From Brevinema_A sp051649245 (GTDB taxonomy: Bacteria; Spirochaetota; Brevinematia; Brevinematales; Brevinemataceae), in the NCBI GenBank assembly GCA_051649245.1, contig JBOFGS010000012.1, forward strand, positions 62,001 through 126,000: DNA of 64,000 bases. Direction: 5' to 3'. Made by a program: the position numbers and the translations under genes. Below are positions 1 through 7,923 of this stretch, one piece after another (position 1 is the stretch's first letter; each line of letters begins with the position of its first letter). The notes below the pieces were generated by a model, which saw only the letters and a list, made by a program, of their open reading frames with translations, ran no database searches and was not told where the DNA came from.

Positions 1-4
1 TATA

Positions 5-10
5 TCCTCC
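5..10 (-). promoter_or_regulatory. Ribosome binding site of a gene starting left of the window
   Basis: On the minus strand these bases read GGAGGA and are followed by only four bases before the window edge. A minus-strand gene therefore probably starts just outside the window, downstream of flgJ. Confidence 0.45.
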
Positions 11-67
11 GTGATATTATGTATCAGTTATTTTTAGTGCATCCTTGCACATAATTTATTGTCGGTG

Positions 68-94
68 ATTATCAAAAAAGCTTGATAATTTTTT
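68..94 (+). terminator. Hairpin with plus-strand T run
   Basis: Eight-base arms ATTATCAA and TTGATAAT around a six-base loop are followed by six Ts on the plus strand. It lies between flgJ and the next minus-strand gene. No plus-strand gene ends nearby, so its role as a terminator is uncertain. Confidence 0.3.
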
Positions 95-131
95 AATAAA
101 TATTTTTATTACATTAATTTTTAGGTAGAAG

Positions 132-437
132 CTACGTGTTTAGCGATTTTTCTATCATGTTGGCAAGTCCAAATCCACCTGTTTTAGAGCTTATTTTTGC
201 ATATTCGGTATTGAGCATTCCATCAAAAATCTCTTGTCCTGGATTGTTTTTACCTAAAAAAGATGTATTATTGACTGTTTTTTTCATTTCTTTAAACATC
301 ATTTCAATAAATAATGCTTCAAATTCTTGAGCAACTGCTTTTGTATTTTTTGTGTCATGTGCTTTATTTTTTAAATGAGCAAATTCATGATCTTGAGATC
401 TGTTCATTGATAGATTATTCATCGATGTGATTTGCAT
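132..437 (-). CDS. flgJ: Flagellar rod-binding protein, FlgJ N-terminal domain only
   Basis: This 101-residue protein matches the rod-binding domain of FlgJ, which assists assembly of the flagellar rod in the periplasm. Visible hallmarks are a run A-QEFEALFIEMMFKEM near residues 36-51, the segment around GQEIFDGML and a C-terminal GGFGLANMI. Two-domain FlgJ of enterobacteria carries an extra peptidoglycan hydrolase domain; here it is absent, as is usual in spirochaetes. The ATG at 437 follows AAGAGG on the minus strand. The gene appears to be the second-last of a minus-strand unit continuing left of the window. Confidence 0.82.
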   Translation of the reverse strand: MQITSMNNLSMNRSQDHEFAHLKNKAHDTKNTKAVAQEFEALFIEMMFKEMKKTVNNTSFLGKNNPGQEIFDGMLNTEYAKISSKTGGFGLANMIEKSLNT

Positions 438-478
438 AGCTGACCTCTTAAATATTTTAAAATTCTTTTGATTTAATA

Positions 479-486
479 TTATCGGA
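479..486 (-). promoter_or_regulatory. Possible sigma-28-like -10 element upstream of flgJ
   Basis: The minus strand reads TCCGATAA here, matching the CCGATAA core of the flagellar sigma-28 -10 element about 40 bases before the flgJ start. I could not find a convincing -35 element at the right distance, so this is a weak call. Confidence 0.2.
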
Positions 487-534
487 CTTTTGGTTAAATG
501 GGATGATACTTTTTATCATTTTTATTAATAAAAA

Positions 535-563
535 TTGAGAAAACAAGACCCTTGTGCTATACT
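535..563 (+). promoter_or_regulatory. Sigma-70-type promoter for the lipoprotein at 587
   Basis: TTGAGA at 535-540 and TATACT at 558-563 are separated by 17 bases, 24 bases before the start codon. GGAGAAG at 574-580 is the ribosome binding site. Confidence 0.6.
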
Positions 564-586
564 AAAGTTATACGGAGAAGAAGATC

Positions 587-1000
587 ATGAAAAAAAATAT
601 GATTGTGATGATGTTGTTATTTTGTGGTTGTTCTACAGAAACAAATATATCAACGTTCAGAAATTTATTGATAGGTAGATACAGTATTCATCTTGCTGCA
701 CGTGAATTTTTTGTTCGTGAACAAAAAGATTTGATTCCCAATACTTTTGATGATGATCAAATAGAGTTTGATGGAAATAGTGATCTTCAATTTTTGATCA
801 ATAACATTCCAACACATGTTTGGTCTTTTGTTGAGAAAAAAAGAGGGGATAAAGCTATCTTTCGTTTGGTGAATCAAGATAAATACGTTGGTGTTATACT
901 TGATGGATCTCTCTTAGTAGTTCAAACTAATGTTGTTTCTTCTCCTGATAAGGTTACATTTGAATGGGTTGTTCCATTTGCGACAAAACAAGATCAATAA
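587..1000 (+). CDS. Small lipoprotein of unknown function
   Basis: The 137-residue product starts with a lysine-rich end, a short hydrophobic stretch and a relaxed spirochaete-like lipobox ending in FCGC with cysteine 15 as the likely lipidated residue, so it should be membrane anchored. The mature part has about 120 residues, is mixed in charge and shows no motif I recognise. It stands alone, transcribed from its own promoter, and converges on recO with a shared terminator. A real gene is supported by the promoter, ribosome binding site, lipobox and terminator. Function cannot be inferred. Confidence 0.7.
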   Translation: MKKNMIVMMLLFCGCSTETNISTFRNLLIGRYSIHLAAREFFVREQKDLIPNTFDDDQIEFDGNSDLQFLINNIPTHVWSFVEKKRGDKAIFRLVNQDKYVGVILDGSLLVVQTNVVSSPDKVTFEWVVPFATKQDQ

Positions 1001-1026
1001 AAAACGCACAAAATAGTGCGTTTTTT
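1001..1026. terminator. Bidirectional intrinsic terminator
   Basis: ACGCAC and GTGCGT form a stem with a six-base loop, flanked by an A run on the left and six Ts on the right. It sits between the convergent ends of the lipoprotein gene and recO and can serve both. Confidence 0.8.
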
Positions 1027-1661
1027 CAAATAGAATCAAATTTTAATAATTCCAACGAATGCGGTAATTTTCCTTTTGCATCTTGCAATGCATAGGAAAA
1101 AAAATAAGCTAGTTCTTGTTTACGTGGAGATGAGATATTTTTTCCTTGTAAAAAATTCATAGAATGTTCCCGTGAATCAGAAAGAAATCGCAGTGTTTGA
1201 GGTTTGAGCTGATTTTTTTCTCTAATCTCAAGCCAACTTTCACAAGAAAGAAATTTTCCTAAGAAAAATAAGAGATATTTTTCATCTAAAGTCTCATAGA
1301 ATAGTTCAAATGCTTCTTTTAGATCATTATAATAAGGAAATAGATCACCTTCGAGTAAGAAATGATCTAATAACTCTAAGGTGAAAAATATAAATCCCAT
1401 TTGTTTTAGATCATTACGTGCTTGAAAAGAAGATAACAGTAATTTACTATCTGTAAGTCTTAATCCGTCTTTTTGGCTAATAATCAATCCTTCAATAAAA
1501 GATCCTGATTGGATCATTGCTCGACGAGCACCTGTTTCAAGAGCGGCACCATAAGCAATAACTTTTATCTTACCTGCTTTTTTATCCAAAAAATTCAGTA
1601 TCAAATGTCCTTCACCAAATCCTTTTTTTGATAGGACTAATCCTTCACAATGTTGATTCAT
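1026..1661 (-). CDS. recO: DNA repair protein RecO
   Basis: The 211-residue product resembles RecO, which helps RecR and RecA load onto single-stranded DNA in recombinational repair. The N-terminal 80 residues fit the RecO OB-fold: GLVLSKKGFGEGHLILNFLD, then KAGKIKVIAYGA and the following RRAM segment. The remainder is helical, as in RecO. I see no CxxC pairs of the zinc-binding type found in some RecO proteins. It starts two bases after the stop of the upstream zinc-finger gene, so the two are probably one transcript. Sequence similarity is clear only in the N-terminal half, which limits certainty. Confidence 0.68.
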   Translation of the reverse strand: MNQHCEGLVLSKKGFGEGHLILNFLDKKAGKIKVIAYGAALETGARRAMIQSGSFIEGLIISQKDGLRLTDSKLLLSSFQARNDLKQMGFIFFTLELLDHFLLEGDLFPYYNDLKEAFELFYETLDEKYLLFFLGKFLSCESWLEIREKNQLKPQTLRFLSDSREHSMNFLQGKNISSPRKQELAYFFSYALQDAKGKLPHSLELLKFDSI

Positions 1662-1663
1662 TA

Positions 1664-2425
1664 TTAGATTTCATCATCAATAATTGCTTCATCACTATGC
1701 AACATTTCTTCAATAGGAGCTCCTGGATAAATTTTTTCGATCAACGTTAATTTTTTATTGTTATTTTCCATAATCCCAAAAGAACCACTTCCTAAATATA
1801 CTAAGTATTTATTCTGAGATAACTTATCTTTAATTGATTCGGAAACTTTTTTATAGACACAATCAAAATGTGCTAAACAATCATGCTCATAATCATGTAA
1901 AGCATACATGATTTCACGAATAGCCCGTTCACAAATAGGACATGTTTGTGTAATATCAATAGTGATCGTATTAGTTTTTTTAGGTTCTATCTCAGATGCT
2001 ATGGTAGAAATATTTTCGTCTGTTTTTTCTGTTAATTCTACATCTTTTACTGTAATTAATGAGCTTTCTGGAGATTTAGAATCAACAGAGCCTAATGTAG
2101 GTTGTTTTTTTATTTTAGGTAAATTAATACGTTTATTTTTTGAAACCAAAGGAGTGATCATGATTTCATCAGGGTTGGTTTGTGATAAAATTTCCATTAG
2201 TTCTGCTTTTGTTTCTTTAAATTCAATGCTTTTAAACAAATGATCATGATCCCACTTAGGAACGTCATTTTTATGATGTTTAGACTGATTTTTATTTGTA
2301 TATTGATGAGATCCAGGTGACACTTCATTTTTTTCGACTTTTTTCTCATTTTTTTCTTGGGTTTTATTTTTTTTACGTTTGTAATAACGAGCAGGATGTG
2401 TTGATTTTTCCACAGAAAACCTCAT
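1664..2425 (-). CDS. Basic protein with C-terminal zinc-finger-like CxxC...CxxHxxC motif
   Basis: The 253-residue product has a lysine-rich, probably disordered first third, a linker, and a C-terminal domain of about 90 residues. That domain carries CPIC at about residues 161-164 and C-LAHFDC at about 185-190, an arrangement able to bind one zinc ion. No signal peptide or membrane segment is present, so it is cytoplasmic. Small proteins ending in a similar CPxC...HFDC module are, to my knowledge, found in other spirochaetes without assigned function; this is recall rather than a search. It is followed directly by recO. A nucleic-acid role is possible from charge and zinc motif but is inference. 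Confidence 0.65.
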   Translation of the reverse strand: MRFSVEKSTHPARYYKRKKNKTQEKNEKKVEKNEVSPGSHQYTNKNQSKHHKNDVPKWDHDHLFKSIEFKETKAELMEILSQTNPDEIMITPLVSKNKRINLPKIKKQPTLGSVDSKSPESSLITVKDVELTEKTDENISTIASEIEPKKTNTITIDITQTCPICERAIREIMYALHDYEHDCLAHFDCVYKKVSESIKDKLSQNKYLVYLGSGSFGIMENNNKKLTLIEKIYPGAPIEEMLHSDEAIIDDEI

Positions 2426-2526
2426 GGTATAATTATATTTTTCATTTTATTATACACTATATTATATTTATTTGTAAATATCAAGCCTGATTTTTTTGAA
2501 GTTGTTCATAATAATGAATACATACA

Positions 2527-2555
2527 TTGACTTTTTTAAGAGATATCATTATAAT
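2527..2555 (+). promoter_or_regulatory. Strong sigma-70 promoter of the rnf operon
   Basis: TTGACT at 2527-2532 and a perfect TATAAT at 2550-2555 are separated by 17 bases. The start of rnfC follows 52 bases downstream with AAGGAG at 2595-2600. Confidence 0.75.
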
Positions 2556-2573
2556 AATAATTATTATTATAAT
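2548..2573. promoter_or_regulatory. 26-bp perfect palindrome over the rnf -10 element, Fur/PerR-box-like
   Basis: The 26 bases are a perfect inverted repeat with no spacer that fully covers the -10 element. Bases 2550-2568 match 15 of 19 positions of the classical Fur box by my hand alignment. A bound repressor would block the promoter. Because the local DNA is nearly all A and T, chance similarity to a Fur box is a real concern; the perfect symmetry and the position are the better evidence. Confidence 0.45.
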
Positions 2574-2607
2574 CAGTTTCTACAATTATTAAATAAGGAG
2601 TGGTGTC

Positions 2608-3843
2608 ATGAAATCGCAAGGAATCATTCTGCATGTAGAACAACGATGTCGTCATTTACCTATTAAATCTATAGCTCCTCAATCATACTATTTTTTAGCG
2701 ATTGGTAATAATGAATTGTCTGTTAAACAAGGAGACACACTGTCCATAGGTCAAGTAATTACAACTGATAATGGTACAAATGTTCTTCAACATAGTCCTG
2801 TTGATGGTGTGTTTGAAGAGATTCAGCACTTTTATGGTCAGGATCATGTGGTTATTAGAGCAAATGAAATCCAAGATTGGCCTGATTATATACTACATGA
2901 TCCTTTTGTCAAAAAACCTGATATGCTGATTGATGAAGTTCGCAAAGCTGGGATTATTGGAATGGGAGGAGCTGGATTTCCAACACATTTAAAGTTAAAA
3001 AGTGCTAAAAATAATGTTCATACCGTACTTGTAAATGCTGTTGAGTGTGAACCTTTTTTATCTAGTGATGTATCTTTGATGTTTGAAAACGCACTTCAAA
3101 TTATTCAAGGTGCTCGTATATCTGCTTATATTGTTGGAGCAGAGCGTATTGTAATAGCAATCCATAAAAATGTAGAATTACGAAGACATCTTGAAAAATA
3201 TATAGATAGTACGGTGCAACTTATTGAAGTTGATGCGATATATCCTAGTGGTTTTGAAAAATTACTTATTCAACAAATTACTGGACAAGAACTAAATTAT
3301 CGTCAATTACCATCGGTTGCAGGTATTATTATTCATAATGTTGCAACAACTTTTGCTTTATACGAAGCACTTTTCTATCATAAACCACTTATTGAAAGAA
3401 CATTAACTGTTGATGGAGCATTAGCAAATGAATTTGGTAATTTTCGTGTGCCTATTGGAACTCCTATTTCAGCATTTATGAGACCTTTTGCTGATTTTGA
3501 TGCTTGTGTAGCTATTAACGGTGGACCAATGATGGGACGATCCTTAGAAAACACAAAAAGTACTACAAAAAATATGAATGGGATTTTGATTTTTGAAGGA
3601 ACAATAGCTGATTCAGAGGTTGATTGTATTGGGTGTGCGGCATGTGCTTCTGATTGTCCGATGAGATTGGAGCCATTTCGTTTGATTAATATGATTCGTC
3701 ATGATGAGTTTTCTCGTGCTTCCGAATATGGATTATATGAATGTATTGGCTGTAATGTATGTAGTTTTGTGTGTCCTTCTCATATTCCTTTAGGAAGTAC
3801 TATTTTTCAAGGGAAAAAAACGTTAATGTCTCAACAAAAATAG
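2608..3843 (+). CDS. rnfC: Rnf electron transport complex subunit RnfC
   Basis: RnfC is the peripheral subunit of the Rnf complex that couples electron flow between ferredoxin and NAD to ion transport across the inner membrane. The 411-residue product shows the NADH/FMN-binding loop GMGGAGFPTH at residues 118-127 and two [4Fe-4S] motifs of the form CxxCxxCxxxCP at residues 340-351 and 379-390. Length is slightly below the usual 430-450 because there is no C-terminal extension. AAGGAG lies eight bases before the ATG. It opens the operon rnfC-rnfDG-rnfE-rnfA, with 10 bases to the next gene. Confidence 0.93.
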   Translation: MKSQGIILHVEQRCRHLPIKSIAPQSYYFLAIGNNELSVKQGDTLSIGQVITTDNGTNVLQHSPVDGVFEEIQHFYGQDHVVIRANEIQDWPDYILHDPFVKKPDMLIDEVRKAGIIGMGGAGFPTHLKLKSAKNNVHTVLVNAVECEPFLSSDVSLMFENALQIIQGARISAYIVGAERIVIAIHKNVELRRHLEKYIDSTVQLIEVDAIYPSGFEKLLIQQITGQELNYRQLPSVAGIIIHNVATTFALYEALFYHKPLIERTLTVDGALANEFGNFRVPIGTPISAFMRPFADFDACVAINGGPMMGRSLENTKSTTKNMNGILIFEGTIADSEVDCIGCAACASDCPMRLEPFRLINMIRHDEFSRASEYGLYECIGCNVCSFVCPSHIPLGSTIFQGKKTLMSQQK

Positions 3844-3853
3844 GAGGATTTTT

Positions 3854-5557
3854 GTGAAAGCTTATGATAAAGTATGGGCCACAGCCCCTTTTCTTCGATC
3901 AAAAAATGATTCATCGATGATTATGCATCATGTTTTTCTTGCGTTATTATTTGTTTTTTGTGGCTCTGTCTTATTATTTGGGTATGCTCCTATTATTATT
4001 TGTGGTGTTGCTTATATTACAGCAAGCATTGTTGTTTTTATATCTCGTTTTTTTTACAAAAGCTTTTATTTTAAAAGTGATACTTGGAAAGTTTCTATCA
4101 TGATTTTTGCATTAAGTTTACCACCTACAACTCCTTGGTATGTAGTGGTAGTAGGTGTACTTTCTATTTTATTATTCAGCCAATTATTATTTGCAATTGG
4201 TTCAAAAAATGTTTTCAATCCTGCTTTGTTAGGGCGTATTGTTGTGATGAATTTATTTCCTCATGATTTGTTTAATAAATTTGTTTTTCCTCTACCAACA
4301 TTAATACCACTAATCCAAAGAGATGACCAAAATCTCTCATTATTTGATGCCTTTTTGAAAGCAATGCATGTTATTTCTGGAAATAAAACGTTTAGTTACA
4401 GCAGTTCTCTATTAGATAGTCAAGATATTATTTCAGGTGTCTCTATTCCCATGATATCAGATGCATTAACTGGTCCTACATATCTGATTTCTCTTAAAAA
4501 TTATTCTAAAAATATGACTGAATTACCAACTGCTGATTGGTTTGATTTATTCATAGGAAATAGAATGGGTACTATTGGCGAAACCTCTGTATTCATTCTC
4601 CTTATTGTATTTGCTTATTTTGTTATTAAAAAAATCATTGATCCATGGATACCTATTATTTATGTGGGAACAATTTGGATTCTTAGCTTTGTTTTTGGAG
4701 GTTTGCTTCTCCAAAAAACATTATTTTATCTTCCTGCAGCATCCTATACATTCTATGGTGGTGCATTGTTTGTGTCTGTCTTTATGTTGACAGATTACGG
4801 TTCTACACCTATTAATAAACAAGCTCGTTATTTTATGGCTTTATTAGCAGGGATCTTAGTTTTTATTGCTCGTTTAAAGTGGTTTCATGGTGATCCTCAA
4901 ACATCGGTATTATTATTTCTAAATTTTATGGCTGCATTATTTGAAGTGATCTTTCGTAAAAAATATTATGGTCAAGAAAAAATAATTACAAAACATGAAC
5001 AATCTTATACTTATAAATCCATATCTTGGAGTAGGATTGTATTAGGAATGATCATTATTGCTATTTCTTTTTTGGCAACGACATTTATTTATTTACCTGA
5101 GTTTCAATCCCGAAAAGAAAACCATAATCAAAATATACTCAGACAGTTATTTAATGACTATATTATTACTGAAAAATTAACCCCTCAACTTTTTAAAGCC
5201 ATTAATAGTAATCAAGAACCTGTAGATATACTTCTTGTTTCAGGGGGTGGATTTACATCGAAAGATATTAAATTAGGTGTAGTTTTGAATAGCAATGTGA
5301 TTGAAAATATAGAGATTTTACCTCCATTTAATGAAACACGTGGAATAGGAGATCAAATTTATTATCGGAATTGGGAAACAAATTTGATAGGTTTGACAAT
5401 TGAAGATCTCAATATACCAACATTGGATTTAAAGCAATATGCTATCGACGTCATTAGTGGAGCCACAGAAACCGAGGGTGAGGTTGTTGAGATTATTCAA
5501 AAAGCAGATAAATCACGTAAAAAATATACGAAGAGTAAAGGACAAAATCATGAATAA
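3854..5557 (+). CDS. Fused RnfD-RnfG, flavin-bearing membrane subunits of the Rnf complex
   Basis: One uninterrupted 567-codon frame joins two normally separate subunits. Residues 1 to about 370 are RnfD: multiple membrane spans, FNPALLGR at 121-128 and the flavin-attachment region DALTGPT at 203-209, where threonine 209 is the expected FMN carrier and the usual alanine before it is proline. After a linker and a membrane span near 393-413, residues to 567 are RnfG, with the motif ETRGIGD and the covalent-FMN motif SGAT at 535-538. The start is GTG at 3854, eight bases after GGAGG. In most operons rnfD and rnfG are separate genes of about 320 and 200 codons. Confidence 0.88.
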   Translation: MKAYDKVWATAPFLRSKNDSSMIMHHVFLALLFVFCGSVLLFGYAPIIICGVAYITASIVVFISRFFYKSFYFKSDTWKVSIMIFALSLPPTTPWYVVVVGVLSILLFSQLLFAIGSKNVFNPALLGRIVVMNLFPHDLFNKFVFPLPTLIPLIQRDDQNLSLFDAFLKAMHVISGNKTFSYSSSLLDSQDIISGVSIPMISDALTGPTYLISLKNYSKNMTELPTADWFDLFIGNRMGTIGETSVFILLIVFAYFVIKKIIDPWIPIIYVGTIWILSFVFGGLLLQKTLFYLPAASYTFYGGALFVSVFMLTDYGSTPINKQARYFMALLAGILVFIARLKWFHGDPQTSVLLFLNFMAALFEVIFRKKYYGQEKIITKHEQSYTYKSISWSRIVLGMIIIAISFLATTFIYLPEFQSRKENHNQNILRQLFNDYIITEKLTPQLFKAINSNQEPVDILLVSGGGFTSKDIKLGVVLNSNVIENIEILPPFNETRGIGDQIYYRNWETNLIGLTIEDLNIPTLDLKQYAIDVISGATETEGEVVEIIQKADKSRKKYTKSKGQNHE

Positions 5558-6173
5558 TAACTATCATTCAGGTTTGTTAATTCGATTTTTATTGTATCCC
5601 CTTCTTTATACAACCACATTTGCTTCAGAAGGTGTTGTTGTTGCTATAGGTATATTGTTAATTTATCCTTTATTAGGCTTATTCAGTGATTTTTTAAAGA
5701 ATAAACTTCACGTTGTAAATTCTGTATATCTTGTGACTTTTGTTGGTGTGTTTTTAGGAATTTTGTACATTTTAGCTATAGGTATGATTGATTGGGATAT
5801 TTATGAAAGACTCAAATTTATCTTTCCTACATCAATGACAGCTTCTGCGTTATTACTATGTTGGTTGGAACATGACCAAACAGATGGAGAAGCAACCCAT
5901 TTTTTAGAAGCAATGATCACAGCTCTTTTTATTTTAGTATTTTCTTGTTTAAGAGATATATATGCACATGGTTCTTTAGATTTTCGTTTTGGTGATTTTG
6001 GATATATCTATACTTTTGGTTTGGATCTCCCATTTAAATCAAGACAAATCCTATTAGGTCAATGGATCTTAAATCTCAAATTCTCTCCTCTCCAAACACG
6101 TGCGATGAGTTTTTGGGGTGTGATGTTATTACTTGCTTTTATTAATTCTTTTAAAAAATCAAAGGATCATTAG
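5550..6173 (+). CDS. rnfE: Rnf electron transport complex subunit RnfE
   Basis: A 207-residue integral membrane protein of the RnfA/RnfE/NqrD/NqrE family. It has about six hydrophobic spans and the segment RDIYAHGSLDF near residue 136, resembling the RE-xxGxGT turn of RnfE. I chose ATG 5550, which overlaps the end of the preceding gene by eight bases and follows AAAGGA; a longer reading from 5439 would overlap rnfDG by more than 110 bases. The position after RnfG and before RnfA is the standard operon order. Assignment as E rather than A rests on order, length and this turn. Confidence 0.85.
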   Translation: MNNNYHSGLLIRFLLYPLLYTTTFASEGVVVAIGILLIYPLLGLFSDFLKNKLHVVNSVYLVTFVGVFLGILYILAIGMIDWDIYERLKFIFPTSMTASALLLCWLEHDQTDGEATHFLEAMITALFILVFSCLRDIYAHGSLDFRFGDFGYIYTFGLDLPFKSRQILLGQWILNLKFSPLQTRAMSFWGVMLLLAFINSFKKSKDH

Positions 6174-6183
6174 GGAATACATC

Positions 6184-6741
6184 ATGGATTATATAAAATT
6201 TTTAGATACTAGTATGAAAATGTTTATGGAAGGTGCTGTTTTTTATAATATATTTACTTTCCATGCTGTAGGATTAGGAGTTATTGTCTTATTTTCTTAT
6301 ACTTTAAAGGAATCTTTGTGGGTTAGCTTAAGATTTGCTTCTTTTTTAATGATTCAAACAATCATTATGTTGATTGTTTATCCTTATTTTAATTTTCCCA
6401 GTAGAGATGTATTTATTTTGTTATTTTTGATAGGGACAGAATTAATTGTTAGTGTTTTGATGGACTATGTGTTTCCTCAATCTGTTTTAGAAAATGGTGT
6501 TCGAGGATTTACAAAACGTGGAGATGCTATTTTACCTATGGTATTAGCAACGATTATTGCTCAAAACTATGATCCAGCAAAAGTATTACCTTATGCATTG
6601 GGTGTTGGCTTTGGATTTGCCATGATACTCATTGGTATGACGGCAATCTCAATGAAATTTTCCTTTCATCGTTTTTCAAATTCTAAAGTGTATATCTATA
6701 AATTTTTTATTTTAGGTATATTAGCAATGATATTTTACTAA
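6184..6741 (+). CDS. rnfA: Rnf electron transport complex subunit RnfA
   Basis: A 185-residue protein with about six membrane spans, related to the preceding subunit and pairing with it in the membrane core of Rnf. Family-typical features are the first span with NIFTFHAVGLGV near residue 21 and the stretch MVLATIIAQNYDPAKVLPYA near residue 118. ATG 6184 follows AGGGA at a good distance; an upstream in-frame start at 6133 would overlap rnfE. The operon then passes to a MoxR gene, not to rnfB, the ferredoxin-facing Fe-S subunit, which is missing from this window. Confidence 0.85.
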   Translation: MDYIKFLDTSMKMFMEGAVFYNIFTFHAVGLGVIVLFSYTLKESLWVSLRFASFLMIQTIIMLIVYPYFNFPSRDVFILLFLIGTELIVSVLMDYVFPQSVLENGVRGFTKRGDAILPMVLATIIAQNYDPAKVLPYALGVGFGFAMILIGMTAISMKFSFHRFSNSKVYIYKFFILGILAMIFY

Positions 6742-6776
6742 AATAATTATGACAGATTTAAATCAGGAGATGTTTA

Positions 6777-7760
6777 ATGGATATGGACATTCGTCGTATT
6801 ACAGAAATGGCTGGTGAAAAAAAAGAGATTCTTTCTCAAATTGAATCTGAATTTGAGAAAGTAATTGTCGGTCAAAAATCTATTTATAAATATTTGATGA
6901 CAGGATTATTGACAGGAGGGCACATTCTTTTGGAAGGATTGCCTGGGTTGGCAAAGACTTTATCTATCAATACCTTAGCAAAAATTTTAGATTTAGATTT
7001 TCAACGCGTGCAATTTACCCCCGATATGCTTCCAGCGGATATTCGTGGGACATTGATTTATAATCAAGGTAAGGGTGACTTTGATGTTAAAAAAGGGCCT
7101 GTTTTTACCAACTTTGTTCTTGCTGATGAGATCAATCGTGCTCCAGCAAAAGTACAAGCGGCATTACTGGAAGCAATGCAGGAAAAAACAGTCACAATTG
7201 GTGATGTTACTTATGAATTGCCTAAACCTTTTCTTGTTATGGCTACTCAAAATCCTATTGAACAAGAAGGAACATATTCTCTTCCTGAGGCACAAATGGA
7301 TCGTTTCTTACTTAAAGTAGTAGCTAATTACCCTAGTCGTTCTGAAGAAAAAAGAATCGTATCTCGGATGGGTGGTGCATTTGAACCTACAGCTAAAAAA
7401 ATATTATCAAAAGAACAAGTTCTTGATTTACAAGCATTTGTTAAGCAAATTTATGCTGATGAGAAGGTTATCGAGTATATCGTAAATCTTGTTTTTGCAA
7501 CACGTGAACCCGAATCTGCAAATATTAAACCAGAATTTATTAAAGCAGGTGCTTCGCCTCGTGCGTCGTTAGCATTTTTAAAAGCCGCCAAAGCAGAAGC
7601 TTTCTTTGATGGTCGTGCTTATGTTATTCCGGAAGACGTAAAAGCTATAGCATACGAAGTATTACGTCATCGTATTATGATTTCTTTTGAAGCTGAAGCA
7701 GAGGGATTTACCTCAGATATGATTATAGATCAAATCCTTCAACGAGTAGAAATTCCTTAG
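6777..7760 (+). CDS. MoxR-family AAA+ ATPase
   Basis: The 327-residue product is a MoxR ATPase, a class thought to act as chaperone in maturation of metalloproteins or envelope complexes, usually together with DUF58 and von Willebrand A proteins. Walker A GLPGLAKT is at residues 54-61, Walker B VLADE at 114-118 followed by INRAPAK, and sensor 1 ATQNP plus EGTYSLPEAQMDRF follow. A C-terminal lid domain completes it. AGGAG lies seven bases before the ATG. It is 35 bases after rnfA and may be co-transcribed, so it could assist the Rnf complex; that link is inference. A DUF58 partner occurs at 34394-35281. Confidence 0.92.
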   Translation: MDMDIRRITEMAGEKKEILSQIESEFEKVIVGQKSIYKYLMTGLLTGGHILLEGLPGLAKTLSINTLAKILDLDFQRVQFTPDMLPADIRGTLIYNQGKGDFDVKKGPVFTNFVLADEINRAPAKVQAALLEAMQEKTVTIGDVTYELPKPFLVMATQNPIEQEGTYSLPEAQMDRFLLKVVANYPSRSEEKRIVSRMGGAFEPTAKKILSKEQVLDLQAFVKQIYADEKVIEYIVNLVFATREPESANIKPEFIKAGASPRASLAFLKAAKAEAFFDGRAYVIPEDVKAIAYEVLRHRIMISFEAEAEGFTSDMIIDQILQRVEIP

Positions 7761-7763
7761 ATA

Positions 7764-7793
7764 AAAAACATCCCTTCAAGGGATGTTTTTTTG
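7764..7793 (+). terminator. Intrinsic terminator of the rnf-moxR unit
   Basis: ACATCCC and GGGATGT form a stem with a five-base loop, preceded by As and followed by seven Ts, starting a few bases after the moxR stop codon. Confidence 0.88.
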
Positions 7794-7831
7794 TTCTCTA
7801 CTTTAAAAGATGCATCATCTGCTGATTGTAT

Positions 7832-7867
7832 ATCTCTGTTTAATCAAAATAAAGTTGATTAAAGAGA
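7832..7867. other. Hairpin with 14-bp stem and one bulge, no T run
   Basis: Arms ATCTCT-g-TTTAATCAA and TTGATTAAAGAGAT pair around a seven-base loop. It sits between the moxR terminator and the TSUP gene, about 57 bases before that start. There is no T tract, so it may be a leader structure or operator rather than a terminator. Confidence 0.4.
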
Positions 7868-7923
7868 TGAAATATTTTATAATGAACTAAATTAATTGTT
7901 AAGGTATTATGGAAAAATGAAAT

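Noticed and set aside
6777..7760. The MoxR gene as part of a phage-defence or island system
   Set aside because: It sits in a housekeeping operon with normal composition, and the DUF58 partner elsewhere fits the ordinary chaperone system.
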